The position numbers and the translations under genes are program-made. Shown here one piece after another: positions 1 through 9,069 of a stretch of DNA of 64,000 nt. The notes beneath the pieces were generated by a model, which saw nothing but the letters and a program-made list of their open reading frames with translations, had not been told where the DNA came from and ran no database searches. Position 1 is the first letter of the stretch, and each line of letters opens with the position of its first letter. Source of the DNA: COE1 sp949066965 (GTDB lineage: Bacteria; Bacillota; Clostridia; Lachnospirales; Lachnospiraceae); contig CARTDA010000014.1 in the NCBI GenBank assembly GCA_949066965.1, positions 1 to 64,000 of the forward strand, in the 5' to 3' direction.

Positions 1-2522
1 AGCTGCTCCACAATGCTTCCCTTGTTCCAGACCTTGTCTGTCATCGCACAGATGTACACTGCCAGCAGCAGGCATATAATTGATGTCAGAACCGCCGGAA
101 GCACTGTGAAATCATACTTCATAAACCACATCGTTTCCGCCAGCACGCGCACCAGCGTCAGCGACAGAACACCGCTTGCCGCAATCCCGACCACGCCTGC
201 CAGCACCGCATAGTACATTCCTTCATAAACAATCATCTTCCGTAACTGTTTTTTGGTCATGCCGATGCTGCGCATGGACGCAAACTCCTTTTGCCGGGCA
301 ATCACGCCTGTCAGAATCATATTGATGAGGTTCAGCACACCGATTCCCCCCAGTATCAGCGCGCTCACAATGCCAACCATGCTGTAAGTGTACTGGGTTT
401 CTTTAAATTCCGCCTCCGCGGTCAGTCTCGTCTGGACTGTCAGTCCGCTATATTGCGCAATCGCACCAACCTGTGCATTGACCTCATCAAAATCGCCTTC
501 CGCGGCGTTAAACAGACAATGAATCGGCTGCTGCATCATGGGAAACTTCTCCAAAAAGACAGGTTCTGCAAAACCAATGCACTCATAGCCGCCGCTGCTG
601 TAGCTCATCATCATCGAACTGGGCATCCCCAGAACCGCCAGAACCGTATACTCCTGTGTTGCTCCGCCAATCTCTGCCGCAATCACATCCCCCGCATGAT
701 AGTACTGCAATTCATCGTGAAATTCACTGCGGTCGTCAAGATACCCCACCATCACGACATAGTTTCCGGTACAAAGCTTTTCATAGTCCACACTGCCCTC
801 AATCACCTGTGCCAGCGAAAGGGCGGGCGCGTCAAATCCATAAATCATACAGTTTTCATCAAACCCCATGTCGAACTGCATGGTTTCCTGTCCGTTGACA
901 CGTTTTATTTTTGCCAAATCCTCCTGTTTTGAGACATTTTCCGCGTCCGGCAGCATATAGCAGTATGACAGGCCAAAGTCCCTGATTCCTTTCATCTCCC
1001 TAAGCGTTTGCACTGCCTGCCGCGGCACTACTTTTCCGTGATTTTCCAGCATCGGCTTGTTATAATCCGCACTCCGCACGTCAAAGTCCGTAATGCTGCC
1101 ACGCCGCACATACAGCTCCTGATCCATACTGCCTGCAAAATTCAGAATACTGTTGAGCAGCACCGCACTGAATGAAATCGAGAGCACCACTAGCACAGTC
1201 TTTCCTTTGTTTCTGCCCAGATTCTTTGCTGCCATGGACGCAATCCTGTGGCTGGAATCCATGCCGCGCTGATGCGTCCTTGCAATATTCTGCGCACCGT
1301 GATATTTCAATGCCTCGACAGGAGAAATCCTTCCCGCAATCCTGCCCGGTCTGCCGCAGCTAATGCGAACCGTAATCCAAGTAAAAAGCCCGGACAGTGC
1401 CCACACCCACACTGGTGGAATGATAAACTCCGCCTCGCTCATGGTGAAATTCGTCATCACAATGGGCAGCAGTGCGTTTCCCAGAAGCCAGCCGAGAACC
1501 AGCCCGGCAGGAATCCCAGTCAAGGACAGCACAGTTCCTTGGCGGATAACCATGTAACGAATCTGCCGCGGCGATGTTCCGATGGTCTTTAGCTGACCAT
1601 AGAGTCGGATATCCTTCTCGACCGAAATCTTAAAGATGTTGTAAATAATCAAATACCCTGCAAACAGAATCAGCAGTACACCAATCCCTTCGGCAACATA
1701 CACCGCCATAGTATCTCCCATGGAAGCGCTCTCGTATACGGGATTGACATGATGAATCAGAAATCCATCCTCCCCGCGCTCTGCCGACGGATTATATCCG
1801 ATTTTTTCGACCATACGGTCTAGCTGCTCCGCAATATTTTTTTCGCTGGCAAAACTACCGCGAACGCAGTAACTCGTTGTGCGGAGCCATTCATACTCTC
1901 CGTCACAGTTTGAGAGCACCTCCTCCACAAAAGGTTTCGAAACCAGCATTGATGCACTCTGCTCATATTTCCTGCCTTTCCAGATCCCGCAGACGGTCAT
2001 TTCTTTTTCCATCGGCTTCGTGCCTGCCGTATACTGCAATACAAACGAACGTCCAATCGCATCCTCCGGCAGCCCCAACAGACGCAAAACCTCTGTATCG
2101 CAGGCAATTTCATTGATATTCTCTGGAGCATGCCCTGCTTCCAAGTGCATAAAGCTGTTTTCCGTCACCACGGTGTCCATCCAGCCGATACTGACAGACA
2201 CATTGTTCAATGTGCTGTTTACTGCGCTGGCGACAGTCTGTTCAATCCCTGCAATGACAAATTCCGGCTCCAAAACCAGCCGTTCGGCTTCCTCCTGTGT
2301 CAGATTTTTCAACGACACCATAAACTTTGTCCCAACCTGACGGAGCATCTGATTTTTCATTGAAATCTGTGTCCCCTCAAGTACCGTCGTCAGTGCCATA
2401 AACATCACTGCCGTCAGAATGACCGCAATGACCGCAATGTTGTTCCTTCCCCTGTTTGCCTTCAGGCAATTGTTCGACAATGTCCTGATAAATTTTCGAT
2501 TATTATTTTCCAATAATTTCAT
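1..2522 (-). CDS. FtsX-type ABC transporter permease, partial (C-terminus outside window)
   Basis: Reading leftward from an ATG at 2522 the frame stays open to the window edge, giving at least 840 residues. The N-terminus is a short basic stretch followed by a membrane helix (about residues 27-45), then a large extracytoplasmic region, a central membrane cluster containing a segment like GQLKTIGTSPRQIR, a second extracytoplasmic domain and a second cluster with a segment like FASMRSIGMTKKQL. Two FtsX-like halves of this kind are typical of large permeases that work with MacB/BceA-type ATPases. The start overlaps the stop of the upstream ATPase gene by four bases (ATGA), so the two are translationally coupled. 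By context it belongs to a peptide-antibiotic sensing or export system. The substrate is unknown. Confidence 0.9.
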   Translation of the reverse strand, partial: MKLLENNNRKFIRTLSNNCLKANRGRNNIAVIAVILTAVMFMALTTVLEGTQISMKNQMLRQVGTKFMVSLKNLTQEEAERLVLEPEFVIAGIEQTVASAVNSTLNNVSVSIGWMDTVVTENSFMHLEAGHAPENINEIACDTEVLRLLGLPEDAIGRSFVLQYTAGTKPMEKEMTVCGIWKGRKYEQSASMLVSKPFVEEVLSNCDGEYEWLRTTSYCVRGSFASEKNIAEQLDRMVEKIGYNPSAERGEDGFLIHHVNPVYESASMGDTMAVYVAEGIGVLLILFAGYLIIYNIFKISVEKDIRLYGQLKTIGTSPRQIRYMVIRQGTVLSLTGIPAGLVLGWLLGNALLPIVMTNFTMSEAEFIIPPVWVWALSGLFTWITVRISCGRPGRIAGRISPVEALKYHGAQNIARTHQRGMDSSHRIASMAAKNLGRNKGKTVLVVLSISFSAVLLNSILNFAGSMDQELYVRRGSITDFDVRSADYNKPMLENHGKVVPRQAVQTLREMKGIRDFGLSYCYMLPDAENVSKQEDLAKIKRVNGQETMQFDMGFDENCMIYGFDAPALSLAQVIEGSVDYEKLCTGNYVVMVGYLDDRSEFHDELQYYHAGDVIAAEIGGATQEYTVLAVLGMPSSMMMSYSSGGYECIGFAEPVFLEKFPMMQQPIHCLFNAAEGDFDEVNAQVGAIAQYSGLTVQTRLTAEAEFKETQYTYSMVGIVSALILGGIGVLNLINMILTGVIARQKEFASMRSIGMTKKQLRKMIVYEGMYYAVLAGVVGIAASGVLSLTLVRVLAETMWFMKYDFTVLPAVLTSIICLLLAVYICAMTDKVWNKGSIVEQ

Positions 2523-3199
2523 CCCTCTCGAACCTCCACTATTTTTCCATCCTCAATATGAATCATACGGTCTGCAATCTGCGCCAGTTCAGGATTGTGT
2601 GTGATCATAATCAGTGTCTGTCCAAACTCCACACTGGTCATCCGCAGCAGCTGCATGACCTCTAAGGACGTCTTGGAATCCAGATTTCCAGTCGGTTCAT
2701 CCGCAAGGATGATCGCCGGCTTGCTTGCAAGCGCCCGCGCAATTGCTGCACGCTGCTGCTGTCCGCCTGAAAGATTGTTGGGCAGATGATCGAGTTTTTC
2801 CTCCAAGTGCAGCATTTGAATGATTTTATTCACATACGCCTTATCCACTTTATTGCCATCAAGTTCGATTGGCAGCACGATATTCTGGTATACATTCAGA
2901 ATGGGCACCAAGTTATAATTCTGAAATACAAAACCAATATTTCTCCTGCGAAATACAGTCAGCTGCTCGTCATTCATTCTGCCAATTTCTTTTCCGCGGA
3001 TTTTGACACTCCCCGAAGTCGGTATATCCAGCCCGCCAAGCATATTGAGCAATGTCGATTTTCCGCTGCCGCTCGTGCCAATAATGGAGACAAACTCGCC
3101 TTGCCGCACAGCCACGCTGACACCGTCCAGCGCCCTTGTGACATTTGGCTCACTGCCATAATATTTCTTTAAATCTTTCGTCTCTAAAATATAGTCCAT
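2519..3199 (-). CDS. ABC transporter ATP-binding protein (MacB/BceA-like)
   Basis: A 226-residue ATPase that powers the adjoining FtsX-type permease. Walker A GTSGSGKST is at about residues 41-49, the signature LSGGQQQR follows mid-protein, and the Walker B/D-loop segment is ILADEPTGNLDS. Length and sequence type fit the LolD/MacB/BceA group. I chose the ATG at 3199 because a GGGAGGG ribosome site sits seven bases upstream. The frame is open further upstream, to 3298, but that extension has no comparable site. The gene lies between the histidine kinase and the permease, all on the minus strand, so the four genes probably form one transcription unit or two tightly linked ones. Confidence 0.95.
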   Translation of the reverse strand: MDYILETKDLKKYYGSEPNVTRALDGVSVAVRQGEFVSIIGTSGSGKSTLLNMLGGLDIPTSGSVKIRGKEIGRMNDEQLTVFRRRNIGFVFQNYNLVPILNVYQNIVLPIELDGNKVDKAYVNKIIQMLHLEEKLDHLPNNLSGGQQQRAAIARALASKPAIILADEPTGNLDSKTSLEVMQLLRMTSVEFGQTLIMITHNPELAQIADRMIHIEDGKIVEVREG

Positions 3200-3362
3200 A
3201 AAAAACCCTCCCGTTTCTGTTTTGAATCCATCGCTTCTGTGTTCCCTGCCATTATCCTGCAAGCGAAGTCCTGGATATCTTTTTGTTAAAATAAGCATAT
3301 AAAAAGATTATCTCAAACTGTTCTCAAAAAAGTAACAGAATTGAGATAATCCACTCTACTCC

Positions 3363-4310
3363 TTATTGTCTCTCCACTGGAAGATTCACAAAAACCGTCG
3401 TTCCTTTCCCTTTCTTTGTATGCACTTCGATAAAGCCCTTTTGTTTCATCACAATTTCACGCGCCAGATACAGCCCAATGCCGACACCTTCCACATTCGC
3501 GGACTCCGGCTCCCTGTAAAACCGTTTAAAGATCATCGGAATGCGTGCTTCGGCAATCCCCCTCCCGCTGTCCTTTATGCCGATTCGCACATAAAAATCT
3601 GTCTTTCTGGCAGAAATAACGATTTTTCCCCCCTCCTGCGTATACTTTACGCTATTGTCGAGAATGTTAAACACTGCCTCTGCTGTCCAGCGCGTGTCAA
3701 AATAAGCAGTCAGTTCCCCGCCATCGGCTTTATCCGACACGATGCTCTCATCAATAACAATATCTATCTTTTTCTGCTCTGCCTTGAGCGCCACATCACA
3801 GACCGCCTGCGCAATCAGTTCATACACCGCTTTCTTCTCAGGATGCACCTGCACAATTCCCGTCTCGAGCCGCGACATGCGAATCATGCTTTTCATAAAA
3901 AATTCCAGCTTGTCCACCTGATGTTCCACTGCCGCCAGAAATTCTTCCCTCTTTTTCTCCTCAAGCTCTTTTCTCTCCAGCAGGTTATGGTACATTCGTA
4001 TGCTGGCAATCGGCGTCTTTACCTGATGGGAGATATCTGCAATGATTGTCTCTAGCTGCTGCCGCTGGCGCAGATTCTCCTTCGCTTTCTGCTCCATCAC
4101 CTCGCCAAGCTGGCATAGCTTCGCCTGTAGTTTGCCGTTCAGCGTCTCCTTATTTTCCCGAAAATCAATCTCTCTGTCTCCCGCAAGAATGGCGTCCAGA
4201 CTGTACATCAACTGCGTTGTGTATTGCACCAGTCCATATCTGACATACAGCAAAATGCCGACAGACACCACAAGCATCAGAACAGAGCTTCCCAGCAATA
4301 TTGCGTTCAT
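3363..4310 (-). CDS. Sensor histidine kinase of the ABC-linked two-component system
   Basis: A 315-residue kinase with a single clear membrane helix at about residues 3-26 and almost no extracellular part. A cytoplasmic coiled segment leads into the dimerisation helix with phospho-acceptor His in ISHQVKTP (about residue 95). The ATPase domain has N box NILDNSVKYT, G1 DSGRGI and G2 GVGIGLYLAREI. A kinase without a sizeable sensor domain beside an FtsX-type transporter suggests, by analogy to BceS, that the transporter itself senses the signal; that is inference. I placed the start at the ATG at 4310, nine bases after a GGGGAG-rich site. A GTG at 4337 in the same frame is the alternative. Confidence 0.92.
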   Translation of the reverse strand: MNAILLGSSVLMLVVSVGILLYVRYGLVQYTTQLMYSLDAILAGDREIDFRENKETLNGKLQAKLCQLGEVMEQKAKENLRQRQQLETIIADISHQVKTPIASIRMYHNLLERKELEEKKREEFLAAVEHQVDKLEFFMKSMIRMSRLETGIVQVHPEKKAVYELIAQAVCDVALKAEQKKIDIVIDESIVSDKADGGELTAYFDTRWTAEAVFNILDNSVKYTQEGGKIVISARKTDFYVRIGIKDSGRGIAEARIPMIFKRFYREPESANVEGVGIGLYLAREIVMKQKGFIEVHTKKGKGTTVFVNLPVERQ

Positions 4311-4377
4311 TTTTCCAAACTCCCCCCGTTTTTCCACTGATACCTTACATCACATTACACTTTCCTTCACATAGCCC

Positions 4378-5052
4378 TTATCCGTTTTTCCACTGATATC
4401 CTACGCCGTACAGCGTCTTGATGTACACATGCTCTGGTGTCTCGATTTTTTTCCGCAGCCGGTTAATGTTCACTGCCACGGTATGTTCATCGACAAAATT
4501 GCCGCTTTGATCCCAGATTTTTTCCAATAAAAGACGCTTTGTCAGTACGTTGTCGGCATTCACAATCAAAAGCCGCAGCAGCTTGAACTCCGTCGGCGTC
4601 ATCATGAGTGTCTCCTCGCCCCGCACTGCGATCATCTGGTCAAAGTCTATCCGCAAAAATCCGTCATCGTACAGGCTGCGTTCCTCCCGCGCTCCTGTTT
4701 TCCGAAGCGCTGCCTGTATTCTGCGATGGAGAATCGGCATCTTAAACGGCTTTGTGATGTAATCGTCCGCACCGCAGTCAAAGCCCTGCATTTCCTCCTG
4801 CTCCATATCCCTTGCCGTCAGAAAAATGACTGGAATATCCTGTTTTGATTTGACTGTTCTGCAAAAGTCAAATCCGTCCCCATCCGGCAGATTTCCGTCT
4901 AACAGAATCAAATCCGGTGTCCCGCTGTCCAAAATACTTTGCCCCTCTGCCAGTGTAAATGCGGAGAATACGTTGTACTGCTCCATTTTCAGGTCGTATG
5001 TCAGCCCTGCATTTAAATCCCTGTCGTCCTCAATTAACAGTATTGTTTTCAA
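4378..5052 (-). CDS. OmpR/PhoB-family response regulator
   Basis: A 224-residue regulator. The receiver domain carries an acidic pocket in IEDD (residues 8-10) and a phospho-acceptor Asp at about residue 52 in LLDGNLPDGDG. The C-terminal winged helix contains MTPTEFKLLRLL and ends in YIKTLYGVGYQW, both typical of the OmpR group. The likely start is a TTG at 5052, preceded by GGGGAAGGG at good spacing. ATG codons further upstream lack such a site. It lies about 70 bases ahead of the histidine kinase gene and most likely controls the ATPase/permease genes downstream. Confidence 0.93.
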   Translation of the reverse strand: MKTILLIEDDRDLNAGLTYDLKMEQYNVFSAFTLAEGQSILDSGTPDLILLDGNLPDGDGFDFCRTVKSKQDIPVIFLTARDMEQEEMQGFDCGADDYITKPFKMPILHRRIQAALRKTGAREERSLYDDGFLRIDFDQMIAVRGEETLMMTPTEFKLLRLLIVNADNVLTKRLLLEKIWDQSGNFVDEHTVAVNINRLRKKIETPEHVYIKTLYGVGYQWKNG

Positions 5053-5191
5053 TGTAGCCCTTCCCCTTTTTGTCAACATTCTATTTGCGACTCGTGTTTC
5101 ATTGCCAAACACATCCTGTCTTTTCTATACTACTATACAGCATTTTTTCCTTTGAAACAACACTCCGCTGATATCTTTCTAACACATATAA

Positions 5192-5233
5192 AATAAGCGA
5201 AAATCAGACATCGATACCTGATTTTCGCTTATT
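5192..5233 (-). terminator. Perfect 16-bp hairpin downstream of the GH3 gene
   Basis: Arms at 5192-5207 and 5218-5233 are exact inverted repeats around a 10-base loop. It lies 20 bases past the stop of the beta-glucosidase gene and before the response regulator gene. The T-run that follows is short, so termination is likely but not textbook. Confidence 0.65.
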
Positions 5234-5253
5234 CTCATCTATCTATCACTCTT

Positions 5254-7677
5254 TTAATCCACTTTCAAAATCAATTCCAGCACCCTTTTTGCGCAGATTT
5301 CCATATCCCTGCGGGTGAGGACTCCTTTGCGCACGGCTTCCATCAGGCGCTCCGGAAAACCAGTTGCCATTTTTATGTCGTTGCCTGCCTTGACCTCTTT
5401 ATAGTGCTCACCGTTTGTCCACCAGTCCGTTGTGACCACACCGTCAAATCCCCACTCTCCGCGAAGAATATCCTCCAGCAGCTCCCTGTTCTCGGATGCG
5501 CGGTAACCGTTTATAATATTGTAGGAAGACATCACTGCCCACGGCGCTGCCTCCTTCACAATGATTTCGAACGCCTTTAGGTACATTTCCCTGACGGCAC
5601 GCTCGGAAGCCCTCGAATCACTGTTTTTCCGGTTCGTCTCTTTATTGTTCAGTGCAAAATGCTTCACTGCCGCACCGACATGATTGCTCTGGATACCGCG
5701 TACCATCGCCGCCGCAAGCTTTCCGGTCAAAAACGGATCTTCGGAATAATATTCAAAGTTCCGCCCGCAAAGAGGGCTTCTGTGAATATTGACAGCCGGC
5801 GTAAGCCACACTGCTATATTGTTTTCCTTGACTTCCGCCCCTCCTGCTTCGCCGACCTGCGCTACAAGCTCCTCGTTCCATGAGCAGGCAAGCTGTGTCG
5901 CGCACGGCCATGCCGTTGTACAGACACCGCATTCCGGTGCTATCCGAAGCCCGGCAGGTCCGTCCGCCGTCATGACATTGGGAACCCCATATTCCGGCAG
6001 GTTTCCCCACCCAAACGTATTCGCAACACCCGTATTTGGCTGTCCGCCCAGCAGGTTTGCAAGGTCTTCGTCAGAGAGCTGTCCCATAAATTCATCCAGC
6101 GTGATACTGCCTTGGGCAACTTCCCGCAGGAAGCGGTGCTGCTGTGCCATTGTATTCACCCACAGATGATAACGTCTCCCCGCCCTTGCCGCCGGTGCGA
6201 AACCATCTGTCTCCGCAACTGTCAGCGGTACCAGCTCATTGGCGTCTGTCTCGACCGGTGTCGTAACCGGCAGCTCCTCAAAACTTCCATCCGCCAGCAT
6301 CCTCTGCCGCAGACTTGTCGGTGCACATTTTCTGGACAACTGCTGTACTATCCTATCCGCCTGCATCTCATAATGATATGGCAGTTCCACAGCGTCACGC
6401 ACGGACACGCCGACATAAAAACAATAACTTCCCTTTTCTAATACATAAGCAGACTCCCTTATCTTGCCCAGATCATCATACGATGCCATGCCGTCAATAT
6501 CCCATGAAAGTATCATGCTCTGGCTTTCCCCCATCTGCAGCAGCCTTGTCTTTTGGAATGCGATGAGCTGTTTTGCCGGCTTTCCAAGTTTACCCTGCGG
6601 TGCGCCAAAATAAATCTGCACCACTTCTTTTCCCGCCATTTTACCGACATTGGTAACCATGACAGGCACATAAATTCTGCCGTTTTCCTCGTATGCCGCA
6701 CCTGCATTCAGGACAAAATCCGTGTAGGAAAGCCCGAAACCAAACGGATAATTTACCTTATCTGCCGCATTGGGAATCGTCTCAAAATAGCGGTATCCCA
6801 CATAGATATCTTCTGTATAATCCACAAAACGCTCTGACTCATGAAAATAAGCAGTAGACGGATAATCCGCCAGCTCTTTCGCAAAAGTATCCACAAGTTT
6901 TCCGCTGGGACTGCCCTCTCCCATCAATAACTCTGCTGCCGCAAGTCCGCCCTCGATGCCGCCCTGCCATGCCATCAGTACAGCCTGTATGCGTTCCTCA
7001 TCACAAAACCAGGATGAGTCCACCATACCGCCGACGTTCATGACAACAATAACCCTTTCGAAACGTGTCTTCACAGCATTTACCATTTCCTGCTCCGCGT
7101 GTGTCAGGCAAAAATCGCCATCCTCAAATATTTCAGCGGAACGCTTTGCCATTTCTTCCTCGCTGATAAACAGATTTTTATTCTCCGTGTCCACAATACT
7201 CTTTCTGTCCCAGCCTTCCCCTGAGAAACGGCAGATTGTAATAATTGCAGTGTCTGTGTATGCCCTTGCCTTTTTTAACAGTTCTGCCGAAATCTCCGGC
7301 TCTATCGTCATCCCGGGAACCCTTCCTGCCTGATACTGTGCCTTTACATTGTCACGGTAAAATGCAGACAGCTCCTCAAACACAGTCACCTTGTCCTTCA
7401 TGAGCCCGAAACCTTCATACAGATTCCTCGCATAAGAAACAGTCACTTCACCGCTTCCTCCGCCGCCCCGCACATAATCAAAGCTTGCTTTTCCAAAAAG
7501 GGCAACCTTGCTCCCCTTTGCAAGCGGGAGTACATTCCTGTCATTTTTCAGGAGCACCATTCCTTCCTTGGCAGCCTCTTTTGAAAGCGCGATATGCTTT
7601 TTGCATGCCGTCACCCTCTCACCATTCTCACCGAGCGGAATCCCTGGCTGATACAATACACGCGTCCATTTTTGCAT
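5254..7677 (-). CDS. Glycoside hydrolase family 3 beta-glucosidase, permuted domain order
   Basis: An 807-residue GH3 enzyme with no evident signal peptide, so probably cytoplasmic and acting on imported oligosaccharides. The order of domains is inverted. The alpha/beta sandwich (GMVLLKND near residue 40, then FGFGLSYTDF) and the fibronectin-III-like part come first. The catalytic barrel follows, with TADGPAGLR, the KHFALNN segment and the nucleophile Asp at about residue 751 in VTTDWW. This permuted arrangement is known from Butyrivibrio and Ruminococcus beta-glucosidases. The start has GGAGGG seven bases upstream. The first 50 bases overlap the end of the MATE gene, so translation is probably coupled. 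Likely part of a GH13-MATE-GH3 unit. Confidence 0.93.
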   Translation of the reverse strand: MQKWTRVLYQPGIPLGENGERVTACKKHIALSKEAAKEGMVLLKNDRNVLPLAKGSKVALFGKASFDYVRGGGGSGEVTVSYARNLYEGFGLMKDKVTVFEELSAFYRDNVKAQYQAGRVPGMTIEPEISAELLKKARAYTDTAIITICRFSGEGWDRKSIVDTENKNLFISEEEMAKRSAEIFEDGDFCLTHAEQEMVNAVKTRFERVIVVMNVGGMVDSSWFCDEERIQAVLMAWQGGIEGGLAAAELLMGEGSPSGKLVDTFAKELADYPSTAYFHESERFVDYTEDIYVGYRYFETIPNAADKVNYPFGFGLSYTDFVLNAGAAYEENGRIYVPVMVTNVGKMAGKEVVQIYFGAPQGKLGKPAKQLIAFQKTRLLQMGESQSMILSWDIDGMASYDDLGKIRESAYVLEKGSYCFYVGVSVRDAVELPYHYEMQADRIVQQLSRKCAPTSLRQRMLADGSFEELPVTTPVETDANELVPLTVAETDGFAPAARAGRRYHLWVNTMAQQHRFLREVAQGSITLDEFMGQLSDEDLANLLGGQPNTGVANTFGWGNLPEYGVPNVMTADGPAGLRIAPECGVCTTAWPCATQLACSWNEELVAQVGEAGGAEVKENNIAVWLTPAVNIHRSPLCGRNFEYYSEDPFLTGKLAAAMVRGIQSNHVGAAVKHFALNNKETNRKNSDSRASERAVREMYLKAFEIIVKEAAPWAVMSSYNIINGYRASENRELLEDILRGEWGFDGVVTTDWWTNGEHYKEVKAGNDIKMATGFPERLMEAVRKGVLTRRDMEICAKRVLELILKVD

Positions 7678-9025
7678 TTACAGTCCCTCCATTCTTTTTA
7701 TTTTGCTGATATGTTTCCTGCTTGATAAACCCTTTCGTTTTCCACTTTCCTGACTGCCAGCGCAGAAACATGAACACTGCCCGAACACACTCGTCACCTG
7801 CCAGCCCTATATAAGCGCCTACCGCAAGCAGATTCCAATGGATACCGAAAAGCCATGTGCCTCCCACCATGCACAGATACATAAATGTAACCGCGATAAT
7901 CGTGGTGTAAAGCGCATCCCCGCTTGTCTTTAACGCCTGCCCAAAAACCAGGTTTGTCACGCGTCCGACTTCCAAAACAATATCAATTGCCAAAAGTTTT
8001 CCCACCAAGGCAATCATTTCCGCATCATCCGTAAAAATCTGAATCAGGTAATCCGAGCTGAGCGCAAACACCGCCTCAAGCCCTGCCGCGACACATATCC
8101 CGATGCAGGCAGCCTTCTTGGTTCCCTTGTCACAGGCCGCATAGTCACCCTTGCCAATCCGCCACCCTGTCAAAATGGCATTTGCCTGTGCAAGCGCAGC
8201 ACCCACACAGTAAGAAAAATTCGCTATCTGTGCCGCATACGACCTTGCCGTCACATTCATCCCCGCATCATCCATCTGGTTCAGGAAACGGATGGTCAGC
8301 GTCATTGCCACATTGTAAAACGCTGTCTCCATGGCAGAGGGCAGCCCTACCTTTATAATCTGCGCAAACACCTCCTTGTTTCCGAGCCGCTCCGGATCCT
8401 TATCTGCCTTGACCAGAAGCTTAGAAGCCACAATGACAATCGCAAGGTTTAAAAAACGTGATATAACGGTTGCAGCCGCAACACCTGCAACGCCGCTGTG
8501 GAAAACAAACAAAAAGACTGCATTCAGGCATAGATTCAGCACATTCGACAAAACAGTGGCAATCAGCGGCTGTTTCGTATAGCCAAACGCCCTCAGATAG
8601 CTTGAAAATATCGGAATCAGTGCGTTCACAAAGCAGAAGCCGCCCACAATCTTCAGATAGGTCTTTGCATAGTCCATCAGAAGCGGCGCCACACCCACAA
8701 TCTCCAGAACATTTCCCGAGAAAACAAACAAAAATCCAGAAAGCGCCACGCCAAGCACCAGATTCAGGACAGCCCCCAGCTGTCTTGCCTGATATGCCAC
8801 CCCGATTCTCTTCGCACCGATATATTGTGTCATCACGGCAATCATGCCGGATGATACAATACTAAACATGATAATGAATACGTTGATATAAGTATTTGCC
8901 GTCCCTACTGCCCCGACTGCATTGTCGCCCACGGTAGACAGCATCATGGTATCGACCATTCCCGCCAGCATATAACACAATGTTTCCAATGCAATTGGTA
9001 TAAATAATTTCGTTAATGATTTCAT
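7628..9025 (-). CDS. MATE-family efflux transporter
   Basis: A 465-residue, twelve-helix-type membrane protein. The opening IPIALETLCYMLAGMVDTMM and the repeat-related second half around PSAMETAFYNVAMT are typical of the multidrug and toxin extrusion family, which exports cationic compounds by Na+ or H+ antiport. It starts 44 bases after the stop of the GH13 gene, on the same strand. Its end runs 50 bases into the GH3 gene. Its place between two glycosidases is suggestive, since such exporters may clear an aglycone or plant compound released by the beta-glucosidase. That link is inference. Confidence 0.9.
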   Translation of the reverse strand: MKSLTKLFIPIALETLCYMLAGMVDTMMLSTVGDNAVGAVGTANTYINVFIIMFSIVSSGMIAVMTQYIGAKRIGVAYQARQLGAVLNLVLGVALSGFLFVFSGNVLEIVGVAPLLMDYAKTYLKIVGGFCFVNALIPIFSSYLRAFGYTKQPLIATVLSNVLNLCLNAVFLFVFHSGVAGVAAATVISRFLNLAIVIVASKLLVKADKDPERLGNKEVFAQIIKVGLPSAMETAFYNVAMTLTIRFLNQMDDAGMNVTARSYAAQIANFSYCVGAALAQANAILTGWRIGKGDYAACDKGTKKAACIGICVAAGLEAVFALSSDYLIQIFTDDAEMIALVGKLLAIDIVLEVGRVTNLVFGQALKTSGDALYTTIIAVTFMYLCMVGGTWLFGIHWNLLAVGAYIGLAGDECVRAVFMFLRWQSGKWKTKGFIKQETYQQNKKNGGTVNAKMDACIVSARDSAR

Positions 9026-9069
9026 CTTCAGCCAGCACCTCGTTTTTCTGTCTTTCCTTTTTTCTGTAT

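Noticed and set aside
1..5052. Calling the first locus BceRSAB
   Set aside because: The permease has two FtsX halves and large external domains, and the kinase shows a single clear membrane helix instead of two. I keep the looser description.
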